In this document: positions 16,741 to 24,707 of the stretch, piece by piece
How the letters are laid out: each line of letters starts with the position of its first letter
How positions within the stretch are numbered: the first letter of the stretch is position 1
Origin: CAZNPW01 sp964575185
GTDB lineage: Bacteria; Pseudomonadota; Alphaproteobacteria; Rhodobacterales; Rhodobacteraceae
Assembly (NCBI GenBank): GCA_964575185.1
Contig: CAZNPW010000002.1
Location: 50,192 to 114,191, forward strand
Length of the DNA: 64,000 nt
Reading direction: 5' to 3'
Translations under genes and position numbers: made by a program
The notes under the pieces: generated by a model
Told to the model about the DNA's origin: nothing
What the model saw: only the letters and a program-made list of their open reading frames with translations
The model's database searches: none

Positions 16741-17580
16741 ATGAAGATCGGGTTCAATCTGCTTTTGTGGACGACCCACCTGACGCCGGAGCTGCTGCCC
16801 ACCCTGCGGGCGCTGAAGGCTGCCGGGTATGACGGGGTGGAGGTGCCGGTCTTCCGGGGCGATCCCGCGCATTACGACGGCGTGCGGCGGATGCTCGACG
16901 GCGAGGGGCTGCGGTCGACCGTCGTCGCGATCGTGCAGGAGGAGGCGCGGAGCCCCTTGTCGGAGGCGCACGAGGCGGCGGGGGTGGACTACCTGAAGTG
17001 GCTGGTGGACTGCGCCGTCGCGCTCGGGGCCGAGGTGCTGGCGGGGCCGTTCTACCAGCCGCTCGGGGTGTTTTCGGGCGCGGCGCTGACCGAGGCGGAG
17101 TGGGCGCGGCTGGTACGCACGCAGACGGCGATGGCGGATCATGCGGGGGGCGCGATCCGGCTCGCGGTGGAGCCGCTGAACCGCTTCGAGTGCTATGCGC
17201 TGAACACCTGCGAGCGCGCGGCGCGGCTGGTGGAGGCGGTGGGGCGGCCGGGGTATGGCTACCTGTTCGACACGTTCCATTCCAACATCGAGGAGAAGGA
17301 CGCGGTCGCCGCGCTGGCGGCCACCCTGCCCCGGGTGTCCCACATCCACATTTCCGAGAACGACCGCGGCACGCCGGGCACGGGCCACGCGCCGATCGCG
17401 GCGGCGATCCGGGCGGCGCGGGCGGGCGGCTACGACGGCTGGCTGACGGTCGAGGCCTTCGGCCATGCGCTGCCCGACATCGCCGCCGCGACGCGGGTCT
17501 GGCGGCCGCTGTTCCCGGACTACGACGAGGTTTACACCCAAGGCATCCGCGTGATCCGCGACGCCCTGACAGGAGACTGA
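16741..17580 (+). CDS. D-tagatose/D-psicose 3-epimerase-like TIM-barrel protein
   Basis: The 279-residue protein starts MKIGFNLLLWTTHLTPEL. Its metal-site motifs AVEPLNRFECYALNT, LFDTFHSNIEE, HIHISENDRGTPGTGH and LTVEAFG match the ketose 3-epimerase/hydroxypyruvate isomerase branch: Glu, Asp, His and Glu ligands. Members epimerise ketoses at C3 or isomerise small keto-sugars. It is the third gene of the rightward operon, one base from the next gene. The start abuts the intergenic repeat, with GGGGAAG as a possible ribosome site. Confidence 0.82.
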   Translation: MKIGFNLLLWTTHLTPELLPTLRALKAAGYDGVEVPVFRGDPAHYDGVRRMLDGEGLRSTVVAIVQEEARSPLSEAHEAAGVDYLKWLVDCAVALGAEVLAGPFYQPLGVFSGAALTEAEWARLVRTQTAMADHAGGAIRLAVEPLNRFECYALNTCERAARLVEAVGRPGYGYLFDTFHSNIEEKDAVAALAATLPRVSHIHISENDRGTPGTGHAPIAAAIRAARAGGYDGWLTVEAFGHALPDIAAATRVWRPLFPDYDEVYTQGIRVIRDALTGD

Positions 17581-17581
17581 C

Positions 17582-18757
17582 ATGCCCATCGACGCCGCCC
17601 ATGTCGCCCGCGCCCCCCGCATCCGCCTCGGCATGGTGGGCGGGGGCCGGGGCGCCTTCATCGGCGCGGTCCACCGGATCGCCGCGCGGATCGACGACCA
17701 GTACGAGCTGGTGGCGGGGGCGTTTTCCTCGACCGCCGAGAAGTCGCAGGCGAGCGGCGCGGACCTCGGGCTCGACCCCGGGCGCTGCTACGGCGACTAC
17801 GTCGAGATGGCCCGGCGCGAGGCGCGGCGCAAGGACGGGATCGAGGCGGTGGCGATCGTGACGCCGAACCACCTGCACGCGCCGGTCGCGATGGAGTTCC
17901 TGAAGCGCGGCATCCACGTCATCTGCGACAAGCCGCTGACGGCGGACCTCGCGGCGGCGAAGAAGCTTGCTCGGGCGGTGGAGGCGTCGGGGGCGGTGTT
18001 TGCGCTGACGCACAACTACACGGGTTATCCGATGCTGCGGCATGCGCGGGCGATGGTGCAGGCGGGGAAACTCGGCGACATCCGCGTGGTGCAGGCGGAA
18101 TATGCGCAGGACTGGCTCGCGACCGACCTGGAAGCCTCGGGGCACAAGCAGGCGGCCTGGCGGACGGACCCGGCGCAGACCGGGGCCGGGGGGAGCACGG
18201 GCGACATCGGCACGCATGCCTTCAACGCGCTGTCCTTCGTGACGGGGCTGGAGGTGGAGGCGCTGGCCGCGGACCTGACGGCCTTCGTGCCGGGGCGGCG
18301 GGTGGACGACAACGGCAACGTGCTGCTGCGGTTCAGGGGGGGCGCGAAGGGGTCGCTCTGGTGCAGCCAGGTGGCGACCGGGCACGAGAACGACCTGGGC
18401 CTGCGGGTCTACGGCACCAAGGCCGGGATCGCCTGGAGCCAGGGCGATCCGAACCAGCTGTGGGTCATGCCGCTGGGCGAGGCGAAGCGGCTGGTGACGC
18501 GCAACGGGGCGGGCGCGGGGGCGGCGGCGAACCGCGTCAGCCGCGTGCCACCGGGGCACCCGGAGGGGTATCTGGAGGGGTTCGCCAACATCTACATCGA
18601 GGCCGCGCGGGCGATCGTCGCGCGGCGCGACGGGGCGGCGGTGGACCCGGCGGTGACGTTTCCGGGGATCGCGGAGGGCGTCGCGGGCGTGGCCTTCGTC
18701 GACGCCTGCGTGCGGTCGTCGAAGAAGAACGCGGCCTGGGTGGGGCTGAACCTGTAG
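17582..18757 (+). CDS. Gfo/Idh/MocA-family oxidoreductase (second in the locus)
   Basis: This 391-residue enzyme has a Rossmann motif RLGMVGGGRGAFIGAVHR and the conserved catalytic-region CDKP (HVICDKPLTADL, about residue 118). The C-terminal domain carries GSTGDIGTHAFN. It is a different subfamily from the oxidoreductase at 6070-7194, so the two probably act at different steps, for example oxidation of a glycoside and reduction of the released keto-sugar. It ends the rightward operon before a long inverted repeat. Confidence 0.87.
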   Translation: MPIDAAHVARAPRIRLGMVGGGRGAFIGAVHRIAARIDDQYELVAGAFSSTAEKSQASGADLGLDPGRCYGDYVEMARREARRKDGIEAVAIVTPNHLHAPVAMEFLKRGIHVICDKPLTADLAAAKKLARAVEASGAVFALTHNYTGYPMLRHARAMVQAGKLGDIRVVQAEYAQDWLATDLEASGHKQAAWRTDPAQTGAGGSTGDIGTHAFNALSFVTGLEVEALAADLTAFVPGRRVDDNGNVLLRFRGGAKGSLWCSQVATGHENDLGLRVYGTKAGIAWSQGDPNQLWVMPLGEAKRLVTRNGAGAGAAANRVSRVPPGHPEGYLEGFANIYIEAARAIVARRDGAAVDPAVTFPGIAEGVAGVAFVDACVRSSKKNAAWVGLNL

Positions 18758-18777
18758 CGCGACGGGGCCGCAAGGCC

Positions 18778-18859
18778 CCCCGCGTCCCGGCGAAGGCCGG
18801 GACCTCTTCCCGGCGTTGCGCCTGCGGAGCGAGGTCCCGGCCTTCGCCGGGACGCGGGG
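18778..18859. repeat. Perfect 29-bp inverted repeat between convergent operons
   Basis: The left arm (18778-18806, beginning CCCCGCGTCCCGGCG) and the right arm (18831-18859) are exact reverse complements separated by 24 bp. Each arm carries a smaller palindrome around CCCGGCGAAGGCCGGG. It lies between the oxidoreductase stop (18757) and the trgB stop (18861), where a bidirectional terminator would be expected. A structurally similar element is at 54217-54301 and a half copy at 62761-62783, so this is a dispersed repeat rather than a private terminator. Confidence 0.8.
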
Positions 18860-18860
18860 T

Positions 18861-19970
18861 TCATTCCGGAAAGCGCAGCCGGTCGCGGTTCAGCGCGAGC
18901 CAGAAGGCCGTGAGGATCAGCGGGGCGTTGGCGATCTCGCCCGACTGCACCAGCGCCATCAGCGAGTCGAACGGCACGAGGTGGCCACGGATGTCCTCCG
19001 CCTCGCCTTCCACGCCGTGGACACCGGCGATGCCGTCGGGCAGGTCGGTGAGCGCGACGTAGCTGTAGAGGTATTCGGACTTGCCCGCGGGCGAGGGGTA
19101 GTAGCCCGCGACGCGGTGCATCGGGCCGAGCGTGAGGCCCGCCTCCTCCACCGCCTCGCGCCGGGCGGCCGCCTCCGGCGTCTCGCCGGGGTCGATGCGG
19201 CCGGCGATGGCCTCGAGCGACCAGCATTGCGCGTCGCCGCGGGCGAAGGGGCCGGGGCGGAACTGCTCGATCATGAGGACGCGGTCGCGGACGGGGTCGT
19301 AGGGCAGGACGGTGACGGCATCGGCGCTGATGAAGACGGTGCGTTCGACCACCGGTGACATGCCGCCGCCGAAGCGGCGGAAGGCGAGGTCGTAACGGTC
19401 GACGGCGAAGAACCCGGCCCAGGGCTGGTCGGCGCATGCCACCGCGACGTCGCCGGGGGCCATGGCGCGGCGCACCTCGGTCGGGCCACCCGCCGCCGCG
19501 CGCACCCGGCTCGCGCCGCGGGCGAGCATCTGCGGGTAGCGCGCGCGGACGCGCTCCGCGGGCTCCCCCCGCGCCAGGGCGGCCATGACGTCGGCGGCCG
19601 TCGCCACCGCCGCGGGACCGAGCCGCGCGGCCCAGGCGGCGAGGTCCCAGGCCCCGCCCGGCTGCCGGCGGCCGGGCGGGGGGACGTAGACCACGGCCTG
19701 CGTGCCGCCGACCGGGTGGAGTTCGGCGTCGAAGGCGAAGCTCGCCGCGTAGTCGTCGAGCCGCGCCCGGTCCGCCGCGGACAGCCCGCGCACCAGGACG
19801 CCGGGCGCCCGGCCGGCGGGGTCGGCCCGCAACAGGGGGAAGCGCCCGGACGCCTCGGCCAGGACGGAGAAGCCGGGCAGGTAAGCGGGTTCGGCCGGGA
19901 CCGCGCGGCCCAGCACCGCGGCCAGGAGCGGCGGGTGGCACAGGGTGCCGTAGAAGAAATGGTCGCTCAC
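18861..19970 (-). CDS. trgB: TrgB-like protein: gamma-glutamylcyclotransferase-like domain fused to a NUDIX hydrolase
   Basis: The 369-residue protein has an N-terminal AIG2/gamma-glutamylcyclotransferase-like fold (SDHFFYGTLCHPP, residues 2-150) and a C-terminal NUDIX domain. The NUDIX box from GRIDPGE to REAVEEAGL matches G-x5-E-x7-RE-x2-EE-x-G perfectly, as in ADP-ribose pyrophosphatases. The GTG start at 19970 overlaps the trgA stop as GTGA. In R. sphaeroides trgAB contributes to tellurite resistance; the chemical step is not settled. The fusion could couple nucleotide-sugar hydrolysis with handling of gamma-glutamyl compounds, which is inference. Confidence 0.82.
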   Translation of the reverse strand: MSDHFFYGTLCHPPLLAAVLGRAVPAEPAYLPGFSVLAEASGRFPLLRADPAGRAPGVLVRGLSAADRARLDDYAASFAFDAELHPVGGTQAVVYVPPPGRRQPGGAWDLAAWAARLGPAAVATAADVMAALARGEPAERVRARYPQMLARGASRVRAAAGGPTEVRRAMAPGDVAVACADQPWAGFFAVDRYDLAFRRFGGGMSPVVERTVFISADAVTVLPYDPVRDRVLMIEQFRPGPFARGDAQCWSLEAIAGRIDPGETPEAAARREAVEEAGLTLGPMHRVAGYYPSPAGKSEYLYSYVALTDLPDGIAGVHGVEGEAEDIRGHLVPFDSLMALVQSGEIANAPLILTAFWLALNRDRLRFPE

Positions 19971-20416
19971 GCCCGGCGCGTCGCCTGCCGGTGGGTCCAT
20001 TCGGCGAACATGCCGCCCAGCACCCCGCCGACGATCGCCGTTCCGATGAAGCCGGGCGTCGCGGCGACGGCCAGGTATTCCATCATGATCGTGAAGATGC
20101 CCAGCACCGCCTCCATCGGGCCGTCGTAGACCATCTTGGTCGACTGGAGCACCATCTCGTAGGTCGAGAAGCCGAGGACGGAGAAGAACACCTGCGTCGC
20201 GACCGTCCGCACGCCCGATCCGGCGGCGAGGCTCATGCCCTGGCCGACCAGCGCGCCCATCACCTTCCAGCCGCAGATGGCCCCCACGGCGGCGCAGATC
20301 TCGCGCAGCACGCCCACGTCGGGCCGGTCCTCCATGCTCAGGGCATAGATGTCCGCCAGCACCCAGCCGAGGGCGGCGAAGAACAGGGCCGAGATGAGTT
20401 TCGCAGCGGTGGGCAT
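19967..20416 (-). CDS. trgA: TrgA-like inner-membrane protein
   Basis: The 149-residue protein starts MPTAAKLISALFFAALGWVL and has about four hydrophobic segments with conserved Gly and Met residues. Its size, sequence character and position directly before the NUDIX fusion gene match TrgA of the R. sphaeroides tellurite-resistance locus. No enzymatic motif is visible. It starts 4 bp after the cyclopropane-synthase stop and ends overlapping trgB, so the three genes should be cotranscribed. Confidence 0.8.
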   Translation of the reverse strand: MPTAAKLISALFFAALGWVLADIYALSMEDRPDVGVLREICAAVGAICGWKVMGALVGQGMSLAAGSGVRTVATQVFFSVLGFSTYEMVLQSTKMVYDGPMEAVLGIFTIMMEYLAVAATPGFIGTAIVGGVLGGMFAEWTHRQATRRA

Positions 20417-20419
20417 GTC

Positions 20420-21628
20420 CTAGGGCCGGGTCACGGTGATCTGCGTCACGTCGCAGTTGTTCGACGCGAAGGTGCTCGCACAAGATGTCAGATACATGTT
20501 CCACATGCGGCGGAAACGGTCGTCGAAGCCCATCCGCGCGACCTCGTCCCAGCGGGCGTTGAAGGTCTCGTGCCAGCGCCGCAGGGTCTGGCTGTAGCTC
20601 GGCCCGAACTCGACGTGGTCCTTCAGCCGCAGGCCCGCGCGTTCGACCTCGCGCAGCAGGGCCTTGGGGCTGGGCAGCATCCCGCCGGGGAAGATGTACT
20701 TCTGGATGAAGTCGACCCCGCGGCGGTAGCTTTCCCAGCGCCGGTCGGCGACGGTGATGATCTGGAGCGTGGCGTGGCGGCCGGACTTGAGGCAGGCCTT
20801 CAGCGTGTCGAAATAGGCCGGCCAGTAGCGTTCGCCCACCGCCTCGAACATCTCGATGCTGGCGATCCCGTCGTAGAGGCCGCGCTCGTCGCGGTAATCC
20901 TGCAGCTTGATCTCGACCCGGTCCGCAAGCCCCGCCCGCGCGATCCGCGCGACGGCGTAGTCGTACTGCGCCCGGCTGATCGTCAGGCCGGTGACGCGCA
21001 GCCCCCGCTCGCGGGCGGCGTATTCGGCGAAGCCGCCCCAGCCGCAGCCGATCTCGAGCACGTGGTCGCCCGCCCGCGCGCCCATCCGGTCGACCATGCT
21101 GGCGTATTTCGCGGCCTGCGCGCGTTCGAGGCTTTCCTGCCCGGTGCGGAAGAGCGCGGAGGAGTAGGTCATCGTGTCGTCGAGCCACAGCCGGTAGAAG
21201 TCGTTGCCGAGGTCGTAGTGGTAGGCGATGTTGCGCTTCGCCTGGCCGCGGCTGTTGGCCTGCCACCAGAAGCGCAGCCGCTCCCAGGCGCGGATCAGGC
21301 GGATCCCGGGATAGCCGTCGTAGACCGCGTCGTTGTCGTGGTGGATCAGGTCCATGAAGGCCTGTAGGTCGGGGGTCGACCACCAGCCGTCGATGTAGGC
21401 CTCGCAGAAGCCGAGGTCGCCGTCGCGGACCAGGCGCGCGAAGGTGTCGGGGTTGTGGACGGTCAGTTCGGCCACCGGGCCGGGGGCCGGGCCTTCGCAG
21501 CGGAAGCGGCGGCCGTCGGGCAGCACGAAGTCGAGCCGCCCGTGCTGCAGCCGGCGCGCCACGGCGAAGGCCGCGGCGAAGTAGCGTGGCAGGCCGGACT
21601 GGCCCTTCACCGTGGTCAGGACAGTCAT
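20420..21628 (-). CDS. cfa: Cyclopropane-fatty-acyl-phospholipid synthase family methyltransferase
   Basis: The 402-residue protein carries the SAM-binding motif VLEIGCGWGGFAEYAA and family segments NIAYHYDLGNDFYRLWLDD and IASIEMFEAVGERYW. It methylenates double bonds of membrane phospholipid acyl chains, or a related lipid reaction. The ATG at 21628 is preferred over an in-frame GTG 8 codons earlier. In R. sphaeroides a homologue, cfaA, belongs to the singlet-oxygen RpoE response together with photolyase phrA. Here a photolyase gene is immediately upstream, but I found no convincing RpoE-type promoter. Confidence 0.88.
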   Translation of the reverse strand: MTVLTTVKGQSGLPRYFAAAFAVARRLQHGRLDFVLPDGRRFRCEGPAPGPVAELTVHNPDTFARLVRDGDLGFCEAYIDGWWSTPDLQAFMDLIHHDNDAVYDGYPGIRLIRAWERLRFWWQANSRGQAKRNIAYHYDLGNDFYRLWLDDTMTYSSALFRTGQESLERAQAAKYASMVDRMGARAGDHVLEIGCGWGGFAEYAARERGLRVTGLTISRAQYDYAVARIARAGLADRVEIKLQDYRDERGLYDGIASIEMFEAVGERYWPAYFDTLKACLKSGRHATLQIITVADRRWESYRRGVDFIQKYIFPGGMLPSPKALLREVERAGLRLKDHVEFGPSYSQTLRRWHETFNARWDEVARMGFDDRFRRMWNMYLTSCASTFASNNCDVTQITVTRP

Positions 21629-21674
21629 GCGCCCCCCGGTTTTGCGCGACACTCACATGAACGCGACGGGCGGC

Positions 21675-23180
21675 TCAAGAGTTTCTTGCGCCGTAGGCCT
21701 CGAGCGCCCGCGCCCGGCCCTGGGCGAGGTCGATGCGCGGGGCGGGATAGGGGGCCGCGGGATCGAGCCCCCAGGACCGCGGCACGGCGGCGAAGAAGGC
21801 CAGCGCCTCCGGCCCCGGCGCGCGCGAGAGTTCCGCCACCCAGCGGCGGCGGTAGGCCCCCTGCGGGTCGAACTTCGCGGCCTGCCCGGCGGGGTTGAAG
21901 ATGCGGAAGAAGGGCGCGGAATCGGGTCCCGACCCCGCCACCCACTGCCAGCCCATCGCGTTCGCCGCGGGGTCCCAGTCGGTCAGGCAGTCGTCGAACA
22001 CCGCCATGCCGACGCGCCAGTCGGTCATCAGGTGCTTGCACAGGTAGCTGCCCGCGATCATCCGGGCGCGGTTGTGCATCGTGCCCGTGACCCACATCTG
22101 CCGCATCGCGGCGTCGACGAAGGGCTCGCCCGTCAGCCCCCGCGTCCAGGCCTGCGCGTCGGGGCCGTCGCCCGCCCAGGGGAAGGCGTCCCACTCCGCC
22201 CGCCAGTTTGCGGTCAGGATCTGCGGCGTGTGGAACATCAGGTGATAGCTGAACTCGCGCCAGACGAGTTCCTTCAGGAAGCTTTCGGCCCCGCCCCGTC
22301 CGGCGTCGCGCGCCGCCATCCCCGCCTGCCACAGCCTGCGCGCCCCGATCTCGCCGTAGGTCAGGTTCTGCGACAGGCCGGAGGTGCCGTCCTCGGCCAC
22401 GAGGTCGCGGGTGACGTGGTAGCGGTCGATGACGCCGTCGAGGAACCAGGCCAGCCGCGCCGCCGCCGCGGCCTCGCCCACACGCTGGAACGGGCGGACC
22501 ACCGCCGCGCCGCGGTCCATGGCGGCGCCCATCCGCCAGTCCTCCGGCCGCTCCGATGCGGGCCATGCCGCCGGGGGCCGCAGCGCGCGCGGGGCCGGGT
22601 CGGGCGCGGCGACGGCGCGGTCGCGCACCGCGCGCCAGAAGGGCGTGTAGACGCGGTAGAACCCGCCGCCCCCCGTCCTTACCGTATGCGGCTCGAACAG
22701 GAGGTGGCCGGGGTGGCTCGCGGCCTCCGCCCCTGCCGCCCGCAGCGCGACCTTCACCGCGCTGTCGCGCGCCATGGCCGCAGGGTCGTAAGCCCGGGTC
22801 CAGCGGACCCCGGCCGCCCCCGTCTCGGCGACCAGCCGCCGCAGCACCTCCAGCGCCGGGCCGCGGCGGAAGGTGAGGCGGCTGCCCGCCGCCTCCAGCC
22901 GAGCGGCGAAATCCCGCAGCGAGAGCGAGAGCCGCCAGCGCGCCGCGGCGCCCTGCGCCTCGGTCTCGGGGTCGAGGATGAAGAGCGGCACCAGCGGCCG
23001 CCCGGTGGCCACCGCCGCCGTCAGCATCGGATGGTCGGCCAGCCGCAGGTCGCGGCGGAACCACAGGATCAGCGGTGCGTCGGTCGTCGCGGCGGGCGCG
23101 TCCGGCTGCTGCCCTCTTTCCGGTCCAAATACTCCGGGGGTCCGGGGGCCGGCCCCCGGTCCGGCGTCGCCGCCGGTCAC
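21675..23180 (-). CDS. phrA: Deoxyribodipyrimidine photolyase (class I CPD), unusual N-terminus
   Basis: The flavoprotein repairs cyclobutane pyrimidine dimers using blue light. ILWFRRDLRLADHP begins the antenna-cofactor domain, and the FAD/DNA-binding domain contains GLSQNLTYGEIGARRLW and DPAANAMGWQWVAGSGPD. No ATG, GTG or TTG lies just before ILWFRRDLR. The nearest possible start is a GTG at 23180 that overlaps the upstream stop as GTGA. That start adds about 34 low-complexity residues encoded by an intergenic repeat. A rare start such as CTG near the conserved region is the alternative. The downstream Met in the HPML segment would delete the first strand. Confidence 0.78.
   Translation of the reverse strand: MTGGDAGPGAGPRTPGVFGPERGQQPDAPAATTDAPLILWFRRDLRLADHPMLTAAVATGRPLVPLFILDPETEAQGAAARWRLSLSLRDFAARLEAAGSRLTFRRGPALEVLRRLVAETGAAGVRWTRAYDPAAMARDSAVKVALRAAGAEAASHPGHLLFEPHTVRTGGGGFYRVYTPFWRAVRDRAVAAPDPAPRALRPPAAWPASERPEDWRMGAAMDRGAAVVRPFQRVGEAAAAARLAWFLDGVIDRYHVTRDLVAEDGTSGLSQNLTYGEIGARRLWQAGMAARDAGRGGAESFLKELVWREFSYHLMFHTPQILTANWRAEWDAFPWAGDGPDAQAWTRGLTGEPFVDAAMRQMWVTGTMHNRARMIAGSYLCKHLMTDWRVGMAVFDDCLTDWDPAANAMGWQWVAGSGPDSAPFFRIFNPAGQAAKFDPQGAYRRRWVAELSRAPGPEALAFFAAVPRSWGLDPAAPYPAPRIDLAQGRARALEAYGARNS
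23113..23159. repeat. GGAGTATTT element with 18-bp palindrome (copy 3), within the extended phrA frame
   Basis: On the minus strand a perfect palindrome CCGGGGGCCGGCCCCCGG (23159-23142) is followed by GGAGTATTTGGACCGGAAAGAGG (split here as GGAGTATTTGG then ACCGGAAAGAGG, 23135-23113). This matches copy 1 at 5963-5985 closely. It lies between the class V aminotransferase stop and the conserved start of the photolyase, and is in frame with the photolyase. Confidence 0.6.
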
Positions 23181-24397
23181 AGCACCTGGTCCAGGGCGCC
23201 GATCGCCCGCGTCACCTCGTCGGCCTGCGTGTAGTGCACGAGGCTCAGCCGCAGCACGCCCTTCTCCGGGTCGATCCCCATCGCCCGCAGGGGACGGGTG
23301 GCGTAGAAGTGGCCGCCGCCGCACATGATCCCCCGCCGCCCCAGCGCTGCCGCCACCGGTGCGGCGGGGCCGGCAAGTTCCACCGCGACGGTCGGCGCGC
23401 GGGCCGCGGCGTCGCGCGGGCCGATGAGGCGCAGGTCGTTGCGCGCGCAAAGCCAGTCGAGCAGCGGCCGGCTCACCGCGACCTCGGCCGCCCGCATCAG
23501 CCCGTGCACGCCGGCGTTGCGCGCGCGCGCGTCGCCGCCGATCCCGTGGTGGGCGGCCAGCGCGTCGACGTAATCCGCCATCCCGGCGCAGGCCGCGACC
23601 TGGGCGTGGTCCGGCCCCGCCGGGGTGAAGCGCTTGTACAGGACCCCGGCATTGAAGAAGTGCCCCTGCGCCGGCAGCTCCATCCCCCAGTCGCGGCGGA
23701 TGGTCATGATCCCCTGGTGCGGCCCGTAGGTCTTGTAGGCGCTGAAGAGGTAGGTGTCGCAGCCGAGCGCCGCCACGTCCGGCAGGCCGTGGGGGGCGTG
23801 CGCGACCCCGTCCACCACCGTCCGCGCGCCCGCCGCGCGGGCCATGGCGCAGATCGCCGCCACGTCGTTGATCGCCGCGACGACGTTGGAGCAGTGCGGG
23901 AAGGCCACCACCCGCACCCGTCCGTCGGCCAGCAGGCGCGCCAGGTCGCCCGGGTCGAGGAGGCCGGTCTGCGGGTCGATCCGCCATTCGCGCACCTCCA
24001 CCCCCGTGGCCGCGAGCCGCCGCCAGACGCCGCTGTTGGCCTCGTGGTCCTGGTCGGTCACGACCACCGCCCCGGTACCGCCCATCCACTGCCCGACCGC
24101 CTGCGCCAGCACGTAGGTATTGGCCGAGGTCGAGGGGCCGAAGCTCACCTCGTCGGGGTCGACGCCCATCAGCGCGGCGAGCCGCGACCGCGCCTCGTCC
24201 ATCTCCTCCCCGCCGGCGACCGAGGCCGGGAAGGGGTGGTAGGGCTGCACCTTGCGGTCGCGCCAGAACCGTTCCAGCCGGTCGAGCACCTGGCGACAGG
24301 GAAAGCTGCCGCCCGCGTTCTCGAAATGCGCCTGGCCCGCGAAGGCGGGGCGGGCGAAGGCGGGGAACTGCGCGCGCACGAAATTGAGGTCGAGCAT
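23177..24397 (-). CDS. Class V PLP aminotransferase (cysteine-desulfurase-like)
   Basis: This 406-residue protein has the class V fold: FENAGGSFPC near the start, DQDHEANSG, VVDGVAHAPHG containing the PLP Asp, and the probable Schiff-base Lys in FSAYKTYGPHQG. Such proteins include cysteine desulfurases, isopenicillin epimerase-like and kynureninase-like enzymes, and the reaction cannot be assigned. The ATG at 24397 follows GGAGG by 5 nt. Its stop overlaps the GTG proposed for the photolyase, suggesting one transcript reading into phrA, cfa and trgAB. Confidence 0.83.
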   Translation of the reverse strand: MLDLNFVRAQFPAFARPAFAGQAHFENAGGSFPCRQVLDRLERFWRDRKVQPYHPFPASVAGGEEMDEARSRLAALMGVDPDEVSFGPSTSANTYVLAQAVGQWMGGTGAVVVTDQDHEANSGVWRRLAATGVEVREWRIDPQTGLLDPGDLARLLADGRVRVVAFPHCSNVVAAINDVAAICAMARAAGARTVVDGVAHAPHGLPDVAALGCDTYLFSAYKTYGPHQGIMTIRRDWGMELPAQGHFFNAGVLYKRFTPAGPDHAQVAACAGMADYVDALAAHHGIGGDARARNAGVHGLMRAAEVAVSRPLLDWLCARNDLRLIGPRDAAARAPTVAVELAGPAAPVAAALGRRGIMCGGGHFYATRPLRAMGIDPEKGVLRLSLVHYTQADEVTRAIGALDQVL

Positions 24398-24707
24398 CGG
24401 GGCCTCCATCACGGGGGCCTTCGGTGGCCGAACCGGGCGGCAGGGTCAAGCCGTCGCACGCCCGCCGCCCGCCGAGGCGCGGCGCGCCCCGTTGTCCGGC
24501 GGCCTGCCGAAGGATCGGGCAGGCGCGCATTTCCGCGGCAAACGGTCGCCCCGGGGTCTTGCCTTCGTCGTTTCGCGCGCACAGGTTGAAGTCGGTCGCG
24601 CCCCGGCTTCGCCCGGGGGGCGTTCCGCCAAAGAACCGGCACCCGGCCCACGGGGGCCACCCGACTGGGCGCAGTCCCCCTGCCCCGCCAACAGCCGAGG
24701 AGACCAC
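24398..24707. other. 310-bp divergent intergenic region
   Basis: The region separates the leftward aminotransferase gene from the rightward binding-protein gene and must hold both promoters. The clearest structure is a 7-bp stem GCCTGCC (24502-24508) with GGCAGGC (24518-24524). An imperfect GC hairpin lies around 24600-24621. I found no convincing promoter boxes, riboswitch or small gene. Confidence 0.5.

Noticed and set aside
23177..23180. Reading the class V aminotransferase and photolyase as one fused protein
   Set aside because: A TGA stop separates them and the frames differ; they are overlapping genes at most.
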